From Hormiphora californensis (Eukaryota; Ctenophora; Tentaculata; Cydippida; Pleurobrachiidae), in contig CM035358.1 in NCBI GenBank assembly GCA_020137815.1, positions 457,356 to 521,355 on the forward strand: a DNA stretch of 64,000 nt, read 5' to 3'. This document shows, piece after piece, positions 1 through 12,224 of the stretch (position 1 is its first letter; the number at the start of each line of letters is the position of its first letter). The translations under genes and the position numbers were made by a program. Under the pieces are notes generated by a model. The model was not told the DNA's origin and ran no database searches. It worked only from the letters and a program-made list of their open reading frames with translations.

Positions 1-1587
1 TGAAAGCACCCAAAGGGGGACAATGGTGGTTTGAAAAACGAGGGGAGGGCCCCCAGAGATAGTAATGAAGCGGGGGAAAGGCAACGGGAGCTAAGATGAT
101 GATAGGGAATGGGACGAAAGCAAACCCGGGTTTAAAACGATAACGAGACAAAGGAAAGTCACACAAAGAGATACTGACGAAAAAGGGAAACCAGACTACC
201 TACAGCTGTTAAACCCAAAGAAAAACAGAAGCGGGCCTTTCAATCCCAGCCCAGTAAAGAAGGCCGTTTTAACGTTTCCAGGAAACCTTGGAAAAAAAAC
301 CCAGAGGAAAGATGGATTTGGCATTACGGGGGCTTAAAAGCTGTACACACCGGAAAAAAAGGTGGCTGGGAGTACGAGGGGAAAGGGAAAGCGAGGGGGA
401 AAAGCGTAGAGAAGAAGCGTAAATCCCCATACCCCGAGGAACATTTTTTGGAAATGCAAGAAAAAAAGATACCGGATAGTTTTTCTGGAAAATGCTAAGG
501 CCTAAGCACTTTCCTCGTAGAAAAAAACGTCAGATTACGGGCCCAAAAAACTAGTGTGAAATAAAAAAAACTACAAAACACTATACTGATGGATAAGTCA
601 CACTAATCATTTTAAATTTCCAAATGGGATCAAACGTGGGGGTTTGGCCACTATCATTTAACCAGGGGGACCGCGATCATGCCAAGCTGGTGCCAAAAGG
701 GATTTAAAAAATTTCAGGGAAGAAACGTTAGTCCCCGTGCCAAGAGAAACCAAAATACCATAATTTAATGGTGATAAATTGTTTGATAGACAAATGTCCA
801 ACCAGTCGTTAAAGCGGTGGGTATTTCACGAATAATTTGTCGGTCCACGGGACCGAAAAATTTTTTCTTAAAAATTTGGGGTATGGATGTGTTTTACACC
901 TTTTCGTCATTACAAAAATGCATCATGTGCACCCCGTAAATGGGTTCCTAACCCCCTTTCCCTTTTAAAATTTAATATATATTTTTTCACCCACTTTAAA
1001 TCGGATTTTGGGACGGCATAGATACTTGGAAAGCTTTGGGCCCAAGAGACACTGTGGAGAAGTCATAACAAAAATAGCACTTTTCGGAGTAGTCAAAAAA
1101 ACTGAACTGTTAAGGGGGGATAGTACAACAACCTCTATGTTAACACGAGGAATCTACGTCAAACTGGGTTTGAGGAAGCATATTTAAACCCCGACGAAGA
1201 GGAAGAAGGAGGTTTCAAGATCGATATCACGACGATCACGAGCTAAAACACCGAAGGACTATACATATTCCCGGAATAATACATTCGACAGATTGTTTAT
1301 TTGTGTTCCTTACCCCAGAACCAAACTATCATTTTGTCACCCATTCACTAAAACCCGCGCTACATACACCCTTAACATAAGTGTGTGTGTGTGTGATAAT
1401 ACTGTGTAGTACAGATCATGGGCCTTCAGTCGAATGAGAGATGTAGTTCGATTGCTTACTTAGTGCACCGCACAACCAGGAAACCCACTGGATAAACAAA
1501 CCATCGGGCCGCCTAGAATAACAAACATACAGCCCCCCCCCCACAGGAGGTGTGATACAAATTTTTAAGAAATCCCTTCTCTCTCAG
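1..1587. other. No confident gene; low-quality or non-coding sequence
   Basis: The first 1.6 kb is rich in short homopolymers (aaaa, gggg, cccc) and has stops in all frames. One weak candidate is a terminal exon on + at about 1119-1243: an acceptor-like ...ggatag is followed by about 41 open codons with an acidic stretch (NPDEEEEGG) and a stop at 1241-1243. I could not link it to other exons. A short (GT)n tract lies at 1381-1395. The texture looks like uncorrected or end-of-contig sequence. Confidence 0.4.
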
Positions 1588-2095
1588 TGTCCAAAGCATT
1601 CTTGCGGTGGGTCTAGAGTCGACCAGAGACGAATGGAACACAGTATGTTGTCGGGAGGAGGGGGTTCACCGGCGACAACTCTTCATAACCATTTTAGACA
1701 ACAAGCAGCCCAACAGCAACAGCAACAACAACAACAACAACAGCAGCAGCAACAACAACAAGCGGTAAGGAAAGAGAGTTGTTGTTTTAAAACCGTCACC
1801 GCGTGCGGGTGTATTCTATTGGATTTGCAATTTGTATATTATATGGGCCCATTTTGTTGAACTTATACAACTTGTTTTTGTAACAATATCCTTTGTATAT
1901 ATCTCCTCCACCACCACCAGAAGGTATATATTTAATTTGTTTTTAAAAAGCCCAAATGATAAACCCCCGCTCCTAAGAATAAAAAGGGGAGCTTTGAATA
2001 AGCTTTTTCAAACGAGAAAAAGAATTTTCGACCCAAGAGGGAGGCCCCAGGGAACACGTTCATTATTTTTAGCAGCCCCCCCTTTCCTTCTTTCC

Positions 2096-2135
<40 letters not shown>

Positions 2136-3622
2136 AACAAAAAAAAAAAACATCCCCTCCCCTTTCCCCCCTCCTTCCCCCCCCCCTCTCCCCCCCTCCC
2201 CCTCCTCCCCCTTTTCTTCCCTATCTTTTTCGAGGCCCCTCAAAGGAAAAACCCTAATTTGTTAGAACCTCCCCCTATTTCTTTTGCTTTGGGTCCCCTC
2301 TTCTCATCCGGGTTTTTCCTCAGTTCTATATATCAGTTTCTTTTGCTCTCCTTCTCTGCACGACATCATAAATCATTTGCATTTGTTCATGCTCATTCTC
2401 AACTATATTCTTCCTTGTAGTTCAATATAACGTGGTAGTTCACTGGAAGATCTCGTCTTCCCCTCATATTCAACCTCCTTACCATGCCATGTAATTCTGC
2501 CCAACTGTGATCTGATCTCATACCGGATATCATTTTTGGTTGCATATATCACCCAGCCCTGTATTCGATTATGCGTTTCCAAGTTCGCTGTCCACACTAC
2601 CCAGCATGATCAGCGATCATTGTTTGCTCATTATATGAAGATCTCCCTCTCCCTCTCTCTCTCCATAGTTCGACAATAGGAGGGCTAATAAGCAACGCAG
2701 CCACCTTAGAAAGACCGATCCTATTATAATGCTTTCGCCCTTCCTTTATATTTCTCCTTTTCTCTCTCTATCTCTCACACTCTCTTTCTTTCTCTATTCT
2801 TATAACGCCTAGGCCAAGCAGAAAGACCGGTGTGTTACTATTGTAGTACGTCTTTCCATTGTCCAGGATGCTCGATATGTGTCACACATGTAGAACATGA
2901 ACCAACCCTTCTCTTTGTCTGTGACGTTAGACCCCGCCACGTACAACTCCATTAAATTATTCGCAGAGCTTCTTTTGTGTGGCTTTAACTTCTATTTAGC
3001 TACAACAGCTGTCTATATAGCATGAAATAATTCGATGGTGAAATTAACTTAGGCAATTACTTCATGTCACTATGACTAACCAGTTTTGGTTTCATTGCTA
3101 ACATCCTAACTAAATATCTGTTTCAAGGTACCTAACGCCTTCCATCTTCTAGATGATGGGTCACGGGAACATAGCGGATATGATGCAGTTAAAAAGGAAG
3201 CTCGCCCAGCAACTAGGACAAGTTAACCAGATGATTTCGACCAACATGATGACAGGACCACCTGTGATGCAGCCTAGAGCTGCCCAGAACGGCACCGGTG
3301 GTGGCACTCTCATCACGCCATATCAGGTATAATGAGGGCCGCTATAAATATAAAACGCTTATACAGTGTGTTTGAAAGAGAGGAGGAGAGACGAGAGAGA
3401 GAGAGAGAGAGAAGGCCAGACGAGAGAGAGAGATAGAGAGACCCCCGAGGAGAGAGAGAGATACGAAGAGAGAGAGAGAGAGAGAGAAGAGAGACGGGAG
3501 AGAGAGAGACGAGACGGAGAGAGGAGAAGAGATGAGAGTAGAGAGAGACGAGAGAGAGATGAGCGAGAGAGAATGCACGAGGAGAGAGACGAGGAGAGAG
3601 AGAAGTAGAGACGAGGAAGATC

Positions 3623-3697
<75 letters not shown>

Positions 3698-6267
3698 AAG
3701 AGGAAAATATAGAGAAACATGGAGAAATATAGAGAGCTAGAGAAAAGGGGATTCAATTTTTTACAAGGCCGGTGGTAAACGCGGTAGTACTCAAGCCATT
3801 TTAGATTGTCTAAATTCTGATCTCTTTTCACAGCAGCAGCAGCAGATGCACGCACCACAAGTCCAGCATTTCCCTACTACCAGCTCCCAGCAGCACCCCT
3901 GCAGATCCTACAGCAGCGATAACCAACCAGAAACTTCAACTGGAACTGGAACGCACCAAGGCCCGACTTGATATGTTGATGGAACAGCAGAAACAAATGC
4001 AGATGATCCCTGGGATGCAGCAGAAGCATCACCCGCAGGTCAGCCAGGCAGCTGGTCTACAACAAATGCTACAACACCAACAACATCAACAGCAGCATGC
4101 TATGGGGCAGCCGAGTTTGCCGTTGCTACAGAAACAACTACAGCAACAGCAACACAACCTGGCCATGCAGCAACACCATCAGCAACACCAGAATGCAGCC
4201 CTGATGCAACGAGCAGGCACCTTTTCAACCATCATGGAGGAACACCACAAGAAGCAGATGCAACAGATGCAGATGGCTGCTGCAGCGGCCAAGAAGCGAC
4301 AACCACCACCCATTCAGAGCATGTTGCAACAGCAAAGCAAGGTTCCTCGACAACATCTACCACCGGGTGTTCAAATCATGCCAAAACCAAAACCACAACC
4401 AGGCACTCTCCAGCAGACATCTGTACCCCTTCCACCCAACATTCTCCCTCGACGATCCCCCACCATGGCCACAAGCACGACCGGATCTACCCCACACTCT
4501 CTTGTGAACGTCGTCATAACGTAAGTTATCTCTGATGCGCTAGCCAGCGCTCTCTGATTATCAACTAGGGGGGGGGGTTGGGTAGAACATTCTCGGAATT
4601 CACAGGATTTCTAAACTGTGTTTTATATGTGATATGTTTATATTGGGTTGAGGGATATCAGAGTGAATATATTTGCAGATGAGGGTCGACTGATAGCGCA
4701 GTAATGTAATCACTCCCTCCATTAATCAACTTATCATCGAAATTATATTAGAATTCCGGGGACCTCTCGGCCCGCTCTGGGCCTGGGAAGTAAACTAATT
4801 TTCTCCGATAATATTGTGATCTCGGGCACAACATCACCCTCGTACGGTATATCTCTTTCTCCTTCTCTTGTCTTCTGCGTTGAAGACAATAGTTGGATAG
4901 AGAGATATAGAGAGCGAGGGGCCCTTCACTAGCAAGAGCCAATTTCACCCAGAAAAGAAGGATTTTCTTTTACAAATATACCGACATGGGAGAAAAATAT
5001 CGCATAAATTATAGAGCGTAACAAGCACAAGCATTATCCGGGTTTATATTTGGAGACAAATTACATTTATGACGACAAGAGATCTAATAATCATCCCCCC
5101 TCCTCAGTAATAACACCAGACCAAGTCACCCTGTACCTGTGGTACCAACTGCTCCTGTTGTCTCAGTAGCCCAAATGCCCAAAGTTTCCACCCCTACACC
5201 CCTACCAACGTCAGGAAGTCAAACAGTTCAACCAACAGTTTCTACCCCTAACAAAATCCAACAGCAGAGGTTGACCGTGAACTCGGTTCAGCAGGCCCTT
5301 CAAGCTGCTACAGCAACCAATCCTAAACAACCAGTGTTAGCAAACAGCACTTTCAACATGGCTAACAGTCGACTTCCAGGTAAAACATAGAATCATTGAA
5401 ATAACAGCTTATTGGACAATTTGGAATACTTCTGTGAAACTAAACCCAGGCCTTGTTTTATGACTGTGAATTTAGCCACTTTTTTGATGTTTTTTAACGC
5501 TTACCTTCACCGTCAGGGTGGTCTAAGAAGATGGACTTTTTGTTGCAAGAGTTAACAGGGGAGATATTGGGGAAATTGAAGCAGTATCATGGGATCAACT
5601 TTCCTAATAAGGTAAGGACCTGGACCTCTGCCAGAAACACAATGCAGAATGGGGGAAACTGGAATTGGAGCCGACGTTTGTAAAGAACACACATTTTCTC
5701 TAACTTCTAAACCTGTTCTTTCAGACCGAATATCACTCCATGGATAGTGCTGTAAAACGAGGTGAATTCAGAGAGCTGAGTGAGCAGGAAGTAGCCAGCC
5801 GGTGCACCTCAACTCTCAGTACCGCGGACAACACAACATCAAGCAACGTACCGCCTGGGTCTGAGAAGGAGGAGGAGAAAGAAGAGAAAGATTTCCCGCC
5901 TCTACCACCCCTAGATCACCACCCAGCTACCTCATCTTATCCTCCCATTAAAACTGAGCCCATTCACGTTAAAATAGAAAAGAAATCTCCGGTTGTTAAG
6001 GTTGAACCTATGGACACAGAGGAAGATAGGAAGGTTTACCCGGCATGTTCCTCTTCAATCCAACCTCCAGCCACATCGTCCTCCTCGACCAGCGGGACCC
6101 CAACATCAGCACCTAGCTCTCTAACTCCCACCTCAGAGCATAACAAACCCAACGATCAAAACAATGTACACATAGGAAACCTTCAGCCTGTGTTTTTTAT
6201 GTTTCAAAAGGACCAAGAAGACAGTGAGAACATCGACGTGAACAATAACTATCTCGCCAACATGTGA
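1588..6267 (+). CDS. Glutamine-rich nuclear protein, possible transcriptional coregulator (5' end incomplete)
   Basis: I do not recognise the family. Exons that join in frame: 3153-3326, 3834-4520, 5108-5379, 5517-5611, 5725-6267 (stop TGA). Likely upstream exons are 1588-1764 (poly-Q run from CAA/CAG) and 2813-2940, a Cys/His-rich stretch (CYYC..FHCPGC..C..H..H) that could bind zinc; the phase between these two does not match, so an exon or a base is missing. Visible parts: a charged helix (KLQLELERTKARLDML) before a long Q/M/H-rich region, a P/T/S-rich region, a small helical exon (KKMDFLLQELTGEILGKLKQ), and a C-terminal part with three SUMO-type motifs (IKTE, VKIE, VKVE). This composition fits a chromatin or transcription cofactor, but no catalytic or DNA-binding domain is seen. 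Exon 3834-4520 reads through only if one C of the cccc at 3896-3899 is extra. A possible AATAAA lies near 6796. Confidence 0.6.
2095..2222. repeat. Poly-A tract followed by C-rich tract
   Basis: About 30 A residues, a second A run, then a C/CT-rich stretch, inside an intron of the Q-rich gene. Runs like these are error-prone, so local frame and length should not be trusted. Confidence 0.7.
3382..3735. repeat. (GA)n-rich simple repeat in an intron
   Basis: Purine-rich imperfect GA/GAGAC tract in the intron between exons 3153-3326 and 3834-4520 of the Q-rich gene. It creates long Arg/Glu-rich and Ser/Leu-rich open frames on the two strands that are not genes. Confidence 0.9.
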
Positions 6268-7841
6268 TTACTTTTAGGAGAGTTTTTAGATTTCATTATC
6301 TCATGGTGTGGTTTGTCAGAGATCATGAGAGCTAGAGGGGAGGCAGTGTTTTTATCAGTCAGGGGGATTTCTCGTAATCCAAATATATTTTAATGGGTTC
6401 TACAATGGACCGTGGTATTATAATTAATTGGGCCATTAATTATAATTAATTGGGTCATTAATTATAATTAATGCGTACGATCAGGTGCAAATCATGCGAG
6501 ATTTTATCGTTTACTTTTAGCTGTTGTTCTGTTATGTGTGTGTGTCAGATGGTCGTTGTTTTAACTATCTCTTTTTTGTTGTTTTTGTAAATTTGGGCTA
6601 GATATTGATTTTATTAGGCTTAGGCTTAGTTATGTTTTGTGTCTAACTAACTGTGAGCAAGCTAGAAGTTTCAACTATACAACCCACTAACACACATTAT
6701 ATGAGTTTTTAGCGCTTTTTGTTTTTGTTTACTGCAGCTTATATTTGGAAAATTACTGAGAGCAACTTTTTGTTTTACAACTATTTTCTCCTAATAATAA
6801 AAAAGCCCATATATTGGTTTTTGCCTAATGATAAAAAGTTTTTGCCCATTTTGATATTCTTTTGTGCCTGCACTTTGCACATTGCTGAGTTTCCCCGGTT
6901 AAGAAAAAGCTAACTTATTCTCCCTTCAATCGAAATTATGTGTCGTCTTTTGGAAATATGTCCCAGTGGGAAAATAATGCTCATTGTGTCCTTTCACTCA
7001 TCAGCTGTCAGCTTGACACAATCAGGCCCCAAACAGATGTTGAAATATCAATTAACATGTCACCCTGTCCCCTCACCAACGACAACGTCTAGACCCAGAC
7101 CACACTCCCTGTCAGAAGAAGTAACTTACATAGTTGAAGCGATGGGTAGATCTTTATCTTCATGTTGTCTCTTGGGCCGCTGAAAAGAAAGGTGTTATTA
7201 TAACAGGAATTATATTTCCCCTAACGAAAGTGGAATAATGTGGTTCTCCGGGGCATACATCTTGACAGTTGTTGTTGTTGTTAACCAATTAAAATTTGTC
7301 AGAAAACCAGAGAAATTAAAAATTCTTTGAAGAGTTAAAAATAATGGCTAACAACCGCATGAAAAGTAACACAAAGATTTTGTTAAAATTAGAATTAATT
7401 TGAACTGTTATACATGGACAAGGAAGGAACACACACAGTCAAAAAAACATTGTCCATTGTTCAACGTATCCACTTGTTAAGGGTCCCGGTTGTTCTTGGT
7501 GTGTGGGTTGTGTCATCATAGTACGCTTTAAAAATATTAAACTCTCCTCTCTGCCAGCGGGTTTTTGGGTTTCATATCCTGAGAAGAAGGAATGGTTATC
7601 AAGTAGTATAACAACTGGCGCAGTTGTATAGAATTAGTAAACATTTACTGGAAGACTGAAAGTAAACGTGGTCTCCCAGACCACATGGAAGAGTCGAGGG
7701 ATAGTAAGAATTCGTTATTATACCAACTTTGGCTGCGTGTTGCTGTGTTATAGAGAAAGGTAAAAAAGGGGAGCACGCCATGATGCTCTCGGCCATTTAA
7801 AAGTTCAAGTACATACCCCGTTCTAAGAGATGTACACGTGT
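6268..7841. other. Convergent 3' region between the Q-rich gene and FUBP
   Basis: The two flanking genes converge here. The sequence is AT-rich and contains a three-fold AT repeat at 6416-6473 built on ttataattaattggg and a poly-A signal candidate near 6796. No protein-like open frame is convincing. It presumably carries the two 3' UTRs. Confidence 0.6.
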
Positions 7842-10800
7842 TTACTGAGGTTTACTGGCAGCTGCCTGTTGTTGACTCAATTGGGTCCAATACACCTGGG
7901 CCTGTTGCTCACCATACATTTGAACCAGCTGCTGATAGTAGGCAGCCCATTGCTGCTGGACACCTGGGGGGAGGGTTACCATGGTTACCAGAATGCAGGT
8001 GGAAACAGAGTAGTATTGGGAGAATGAGAAGAAGAAAGAGGGTAATTAACAGTTCAATTTCAGGTCTTCTTTAACAGTTTATAAAGAGTTATAATTTTTA
8101 GCCAATATATATCAAAATGTATATCCAACGAATATAAAACATGGTCAACGAATGAATTGGTTCACTCACGATTCGAGAACTGACCGTAGCGGACTGGATG
8201 ACACTAGAGGAAGACCACCTGGGCATGTATCGAAATTTTTAGACAAGTATCATCAGAGAAATATATATTCATAGTTATATCAAATTGCAATATATAATGA
8301 AGGGGGTGAGTGCTCGTGAAAAATAGAACGGAAAGGAACCAATTATGTAAAGTTCTCAACAAGTTAGCAGTCCCACACACACTCTCAGGAAGGAGGCCAA
8401 TTAGAGGAGCTCAGATCTCAGTCCCATGACATGCGCAAAATAGCTCTCGGAGATGGGGTACATCAAATGAAATTGTATAGCAAAAAGAATACATAAAATG
8501 GAATGGTATATACAGAAAATAACCAACGTTCACTAATAACCAAATGCACTTATTTTATAGCTCAATCAATGCAATGTAAAATGTATTCAAATGTATTCAA
8601 ATGTATTCAAATGTATAGCAATGGCATAACGTGTAGAAAATGCAATATAATAATGAACCGCAAACTTATAGAAATTCACAATGAATATCATATTAAATTT
8701 TCTTACCTACAAAATTTTTGTATCAGCACTTCCCGCGTTATCGCGGCTTCACGGCCCCTTCGAGCCGTCTGAAAGGGGAGCCCCCAAAAACCCGGAAAGA
8801 AATGGAAAATAGAATAGAAATCACACAAATTCAGAAAACAAGGAATGGACGGACAAACAAACTGCAGACAAACAAGACAGCCGGTGGCCGTGGGACCGGT
8901 AGACCCCCCACAAACAAGACAGCCGGTAGTAGACCCCCCACAAACAGGACAGCCGGTAGTAGACCCCCCACAAACTTTGTGATGAACTGTTGCCGGATGG
9001 TTGGGATGTAGCAGGAGCTGCTGAGGCAGCAGGCTGAGAGCTGGGTGGGGCAGATTGTTGCTGTCCAGGTGGACCTCCTCCCTGTTGTCCGGGCATGCCT
9101 CCACCCATCTGTTGGGGGTAGTACTGGGCGTAGTAGGCTGCCATCTGCTGCTGGTACGCCATCGCTGAAAACGGAGAGATGTCTTAGGGGCAAGGGAGAC
9201 GGGATGAGATGGGATTAGGATAAAAAGCCCCTAACACCCTGATATAATATAGCTCATACCTGCGGGATCCTGGTGGCCCATCATTTGCTGTTGACCACCA
9301 TATCCACCACCACCACCACCGCCTTGGTTACCACCATGACCGCCATAGCCACCACCTCCGTAGCCACCACCACCACCACCATAACCACCGCCATATCCTC
9401 CACCGCTGGAAAACTGACCTGAGGATTAGCATGTTTTATAAAGGAGCAATGACAACATAATGTTTTATGAAGGAGTGGGTCGTGCGATGGCCCCACTATT
9501 GTAAGTAGGATATAAAAATGTTTGATAAGGAGCACACCTACCATCTCCTATGATCTTGCTAATTTCCTCTTTGGCTGCCTTGATCTGCTCGGGTGTTCCC
9601 TTGATAAAGAACTGCTTGGTGGGAGCATCGTGGGGAGAGTTCTTATCCATCTCAACGTGGGCACCAGTGTGCTCCTTCATTCGGTTAATTGTCTCTCCTT
9701 TCTGTTAAAAAGAGGAAGATAAGCTGTTATTCATACAATGCAGCAGGCAGCTTGCATTTCAAAAGATAACGATCCCGATCAAATTATCTGGGTAGGAGGG
9801 TGTGGCCACTCCTATTTGATAATTTCTCCATACCTTTCCAATGACAAGTCCACATTTGTTAGCAGGCACATGATACACCTCACTCTGCTGATTGGGTCCA
9901 CCCTTACTGTCCTTTAGGGCAACCTTAGCAAGCAGGTCCTTAACTCGAGCCTCAGCCTCCGCTACAGCATCCTTCGATCCGGCAATAGTGAGATATCGTT
10001 CACCTTGGATGTTCGGGTCGACTGTGTTGAACTTTACTGTGGCACCAGTCTCGGACTGCGTGGGAAAGAATGAGGGGTTAGTGAAGAATAAAGAGCATAA
10101 TAGACAATTAGAGATCTCTCAAACTATGAAAACTAAAATTGATATTTAATCGAGTATTAATGTATCACACCTGTAATCGCTTGATGGTATCACCGCTCCT
10201 TCCAATGACAACTCCCACATATTCCTTGGGGACAGGGAGCTGGGTGGAAGCCTCAGGGGGTGGTTGGTTACCTTGGTTCATACTGTTATAGCTGTTGTAA
10301 CTATTAAACCCACCACCTCCTCCTCCTCCACCACCACCACCACGCTGCTGGTTCTGGAACTGGGGGAAGAGGGGAGGTTAGTTCAGTGGACACCAGGAGG
10401 GGTAATGTTGGAAAAAGGAGGGCAGGGGATTATAACATTAGGAAGCTACTAAAAATAAGTCCTGATAAGGTGAGAGAGAGGGGAATTGTGGCACAAACCT
10501 CCTGTTGCTGGATGATCCCTGATACAAGTTGTCGAGCCTTTTCAATTTGATGAGGTAGACCATGCATTCGAAGAGGTTTCTCTGGTGCGGTGGCATAGAT
10601 CCCATCCTGAACCATGTTCATTTTACACCCACTTTGCACCGCTAGATCTTTAATTGTCTCTCCACCACGACCTAACAGGGTGAAGATGTAACAGTTAATT
10701 ACACTCCTTGTTATGTTCTAACCCTCCTTTACATTTGAAACAGAGTCAAGTTAGGCGATACACTCCTTTGAATGAAATAAAGACATTAAAAGATTTCTGG

Positions 10801-12030
10801 GACACATACCGATGACAAGTCCGACTTTGTTTTGGGGAATTAGCATGTCCACGGTCTCGACAGCCATGTTCTGGAGCATCTCTAGATTATCCTGACCTGG
10901 CATCCCTCCAATGGGGGCCTGGGGTGCGTACTGGTGGATAATACCACGAATCTGCTCCTTGCACATCTCAATACACTGTCGAGAACCTGGAAATAGGTGT
11001 CATTGTTGAGGTAGTGGTGGGGTGGGGCAGTCTCTAGAAGAGGACACAATGAACACTTACTACCTCTTAGTTTCTCATGTACCTGATAGAGTGATAGATC
11101 GCTCTGCGTTAGGATCCGGTCCACCGGGTGGGATCTGAAGGTGACATCCTGTGGAACTCTGCAGGCTGCTGAGAGTCTCCCCTGTTAGAAACTGGATGAC
11201 TGATCCGGGTACCCTAATCTCGTCCTTTAGTCCTCCCTGGCCCTGCATACTGAAATGGAAGGTGGTCAGGAAGAGATTACCATGGTTAAACAGACAAATA
11301 AAATGTTGTGAAGAGAAAATAGTGCAGGAAGGGATCATTAAAATTCGATTTAGAAGGGCTCAGTCTCACTTACACGTTGGGTTGACCCATATAATGACCA
11401 TCCATTGTCATTGGTCGTTTACTAGCTGGCTCTTCTCCTGTGGGGGATATTGAACGTGATGAACAGAGGGAGTCAAGTTATTTCTAGAGCTGCTGCAGCA
11501 GTGGTAATAAGACAACGGGACACAGGAAGTTGAACTGCTAGAGACCATCTGATTATGTGTTCGTTCGTCTGTGTGTGTGGTATCCCCGCGGGGCAATGCC
11601 GCGCACACGAAATACTGAAATTGTGTACTCTCGCTAGATGCGCGGGGAAATTACCTGCGATACTACGTTTTCGAGTGTCGAACTCCTGTTGAGGTGAAGT
11701 GGGCTCACTGGGGTATCCTTTGTTGGTGTTTTGCAGCTTAGCCGTTATCTGGAGAGGAGATGGGGTTACTTATCTGGAGGAGGAGGGGGCGAGATGGGGT
11801 TACTAGATGGGCGGAGAGATAACGGTAATAAAGGTGTAAGGGAAGACTGGAGTTACTTCCCTTACTCCAGTGGAGTTAAACGAAATTTGAGTAGAAATGG
11901 GGGTAATCCAAGATAGGTTTAGTTCCCCCACATCATTTATCAAGACTGATAACCCCAGTTTCCCCACCTCAAAACGTACCTCTCGAGCAATAAGAAGACT
12001 TTTTTGCTGATCAGAGCTTTGAACGGACAT
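7842..12030 (-). CDS. FUBP: Far upstream element-binding protein (FUBP/KSRP family), four KH domains
   Basis: Single-stranded nucleic acid-binding regulator of transcription, splicing and mRNA decay, nuclear. Twelve exons from the start: 11980-12030, 11655-11748, 11374-11437, 11083-11249, 10810-10986, 10499-10671, 10171-10359, 9834-10055, 9542-9701, 9260-9418, 8976-9164, 7842-7963; they sum to 1767 nt (588 aa, family about 600-710). KH2-KH4 carry clear GxxG loops (GLVIGRGGETI, GVVIGRSGDTI, GLVIGKKGETI). KH1 (exon 11083-11249) is recognisable but reads FLTGETL where GxxG is expected. A Gly-rich linker sits between KH2 and KH3 and a second one after KH4. The C terminus has the family's tyrosine motifs (AAYYAQYYPQQ, QWAAYYQQ). 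The start gives MSVQSSDQQK. The last donor lies in a 30-bp tandem repeat. Its start is 195 bases from the ADSL stop on the same strand. Confidence 0.96.
8869..8979 (-). repeat. 30-bp tandem repeat spanning the last FUBP splice donor
   Basis: On the minus strand the unit begins with gtttgtggggggtctac and repeats at 30-bp spacing (unit starts at 8975, 8945 and 8915; a diverged fourth follows near 8873). The first copy provides the donor that joins in frame to exon 7842-7963, so the donor motif is present several times. Confidence 0.8.
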
Positions 12031-12224
12031 ATGAGCCTTTACTCAGTAGACAGCTAAGGAAGGTAGACAGCTGTTATGTCACAGATAAAACTGGAAACAA
12101 AGACACACAAAGGGTGGTAAAAAATGTACAAAACTCAATTCTAAACACATAAATTACTTAACTTTTCAAATTACTACACCGCTTTATCCAGTATTAAAAC
12201 AAACTACACCGATGCACACAACTA

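Noticed and set aside
3313-3858. Long Ser/Leu-rich and Arg/Glu-rich open frames on both strands
   Set aside because: They translate a GA/CT simple repeat within an intron.
5517-6267. Q-rich gene as CBP/p300 or GATAD2/p66
   Set aside because: No TAZ, bromodomain, HAT or GATA-type finger is visible; the small helical exon does not convincingly match KIX.
8703-9193. Overlapping open frames with WGVYYRLSCL repeats as a longer FUBP C terminus
   Set aside because: The in-frame donor at 8975 joins to exon 7842-7963, which encodes the second family Tyr motif; read-through is kept only as a possible variant.
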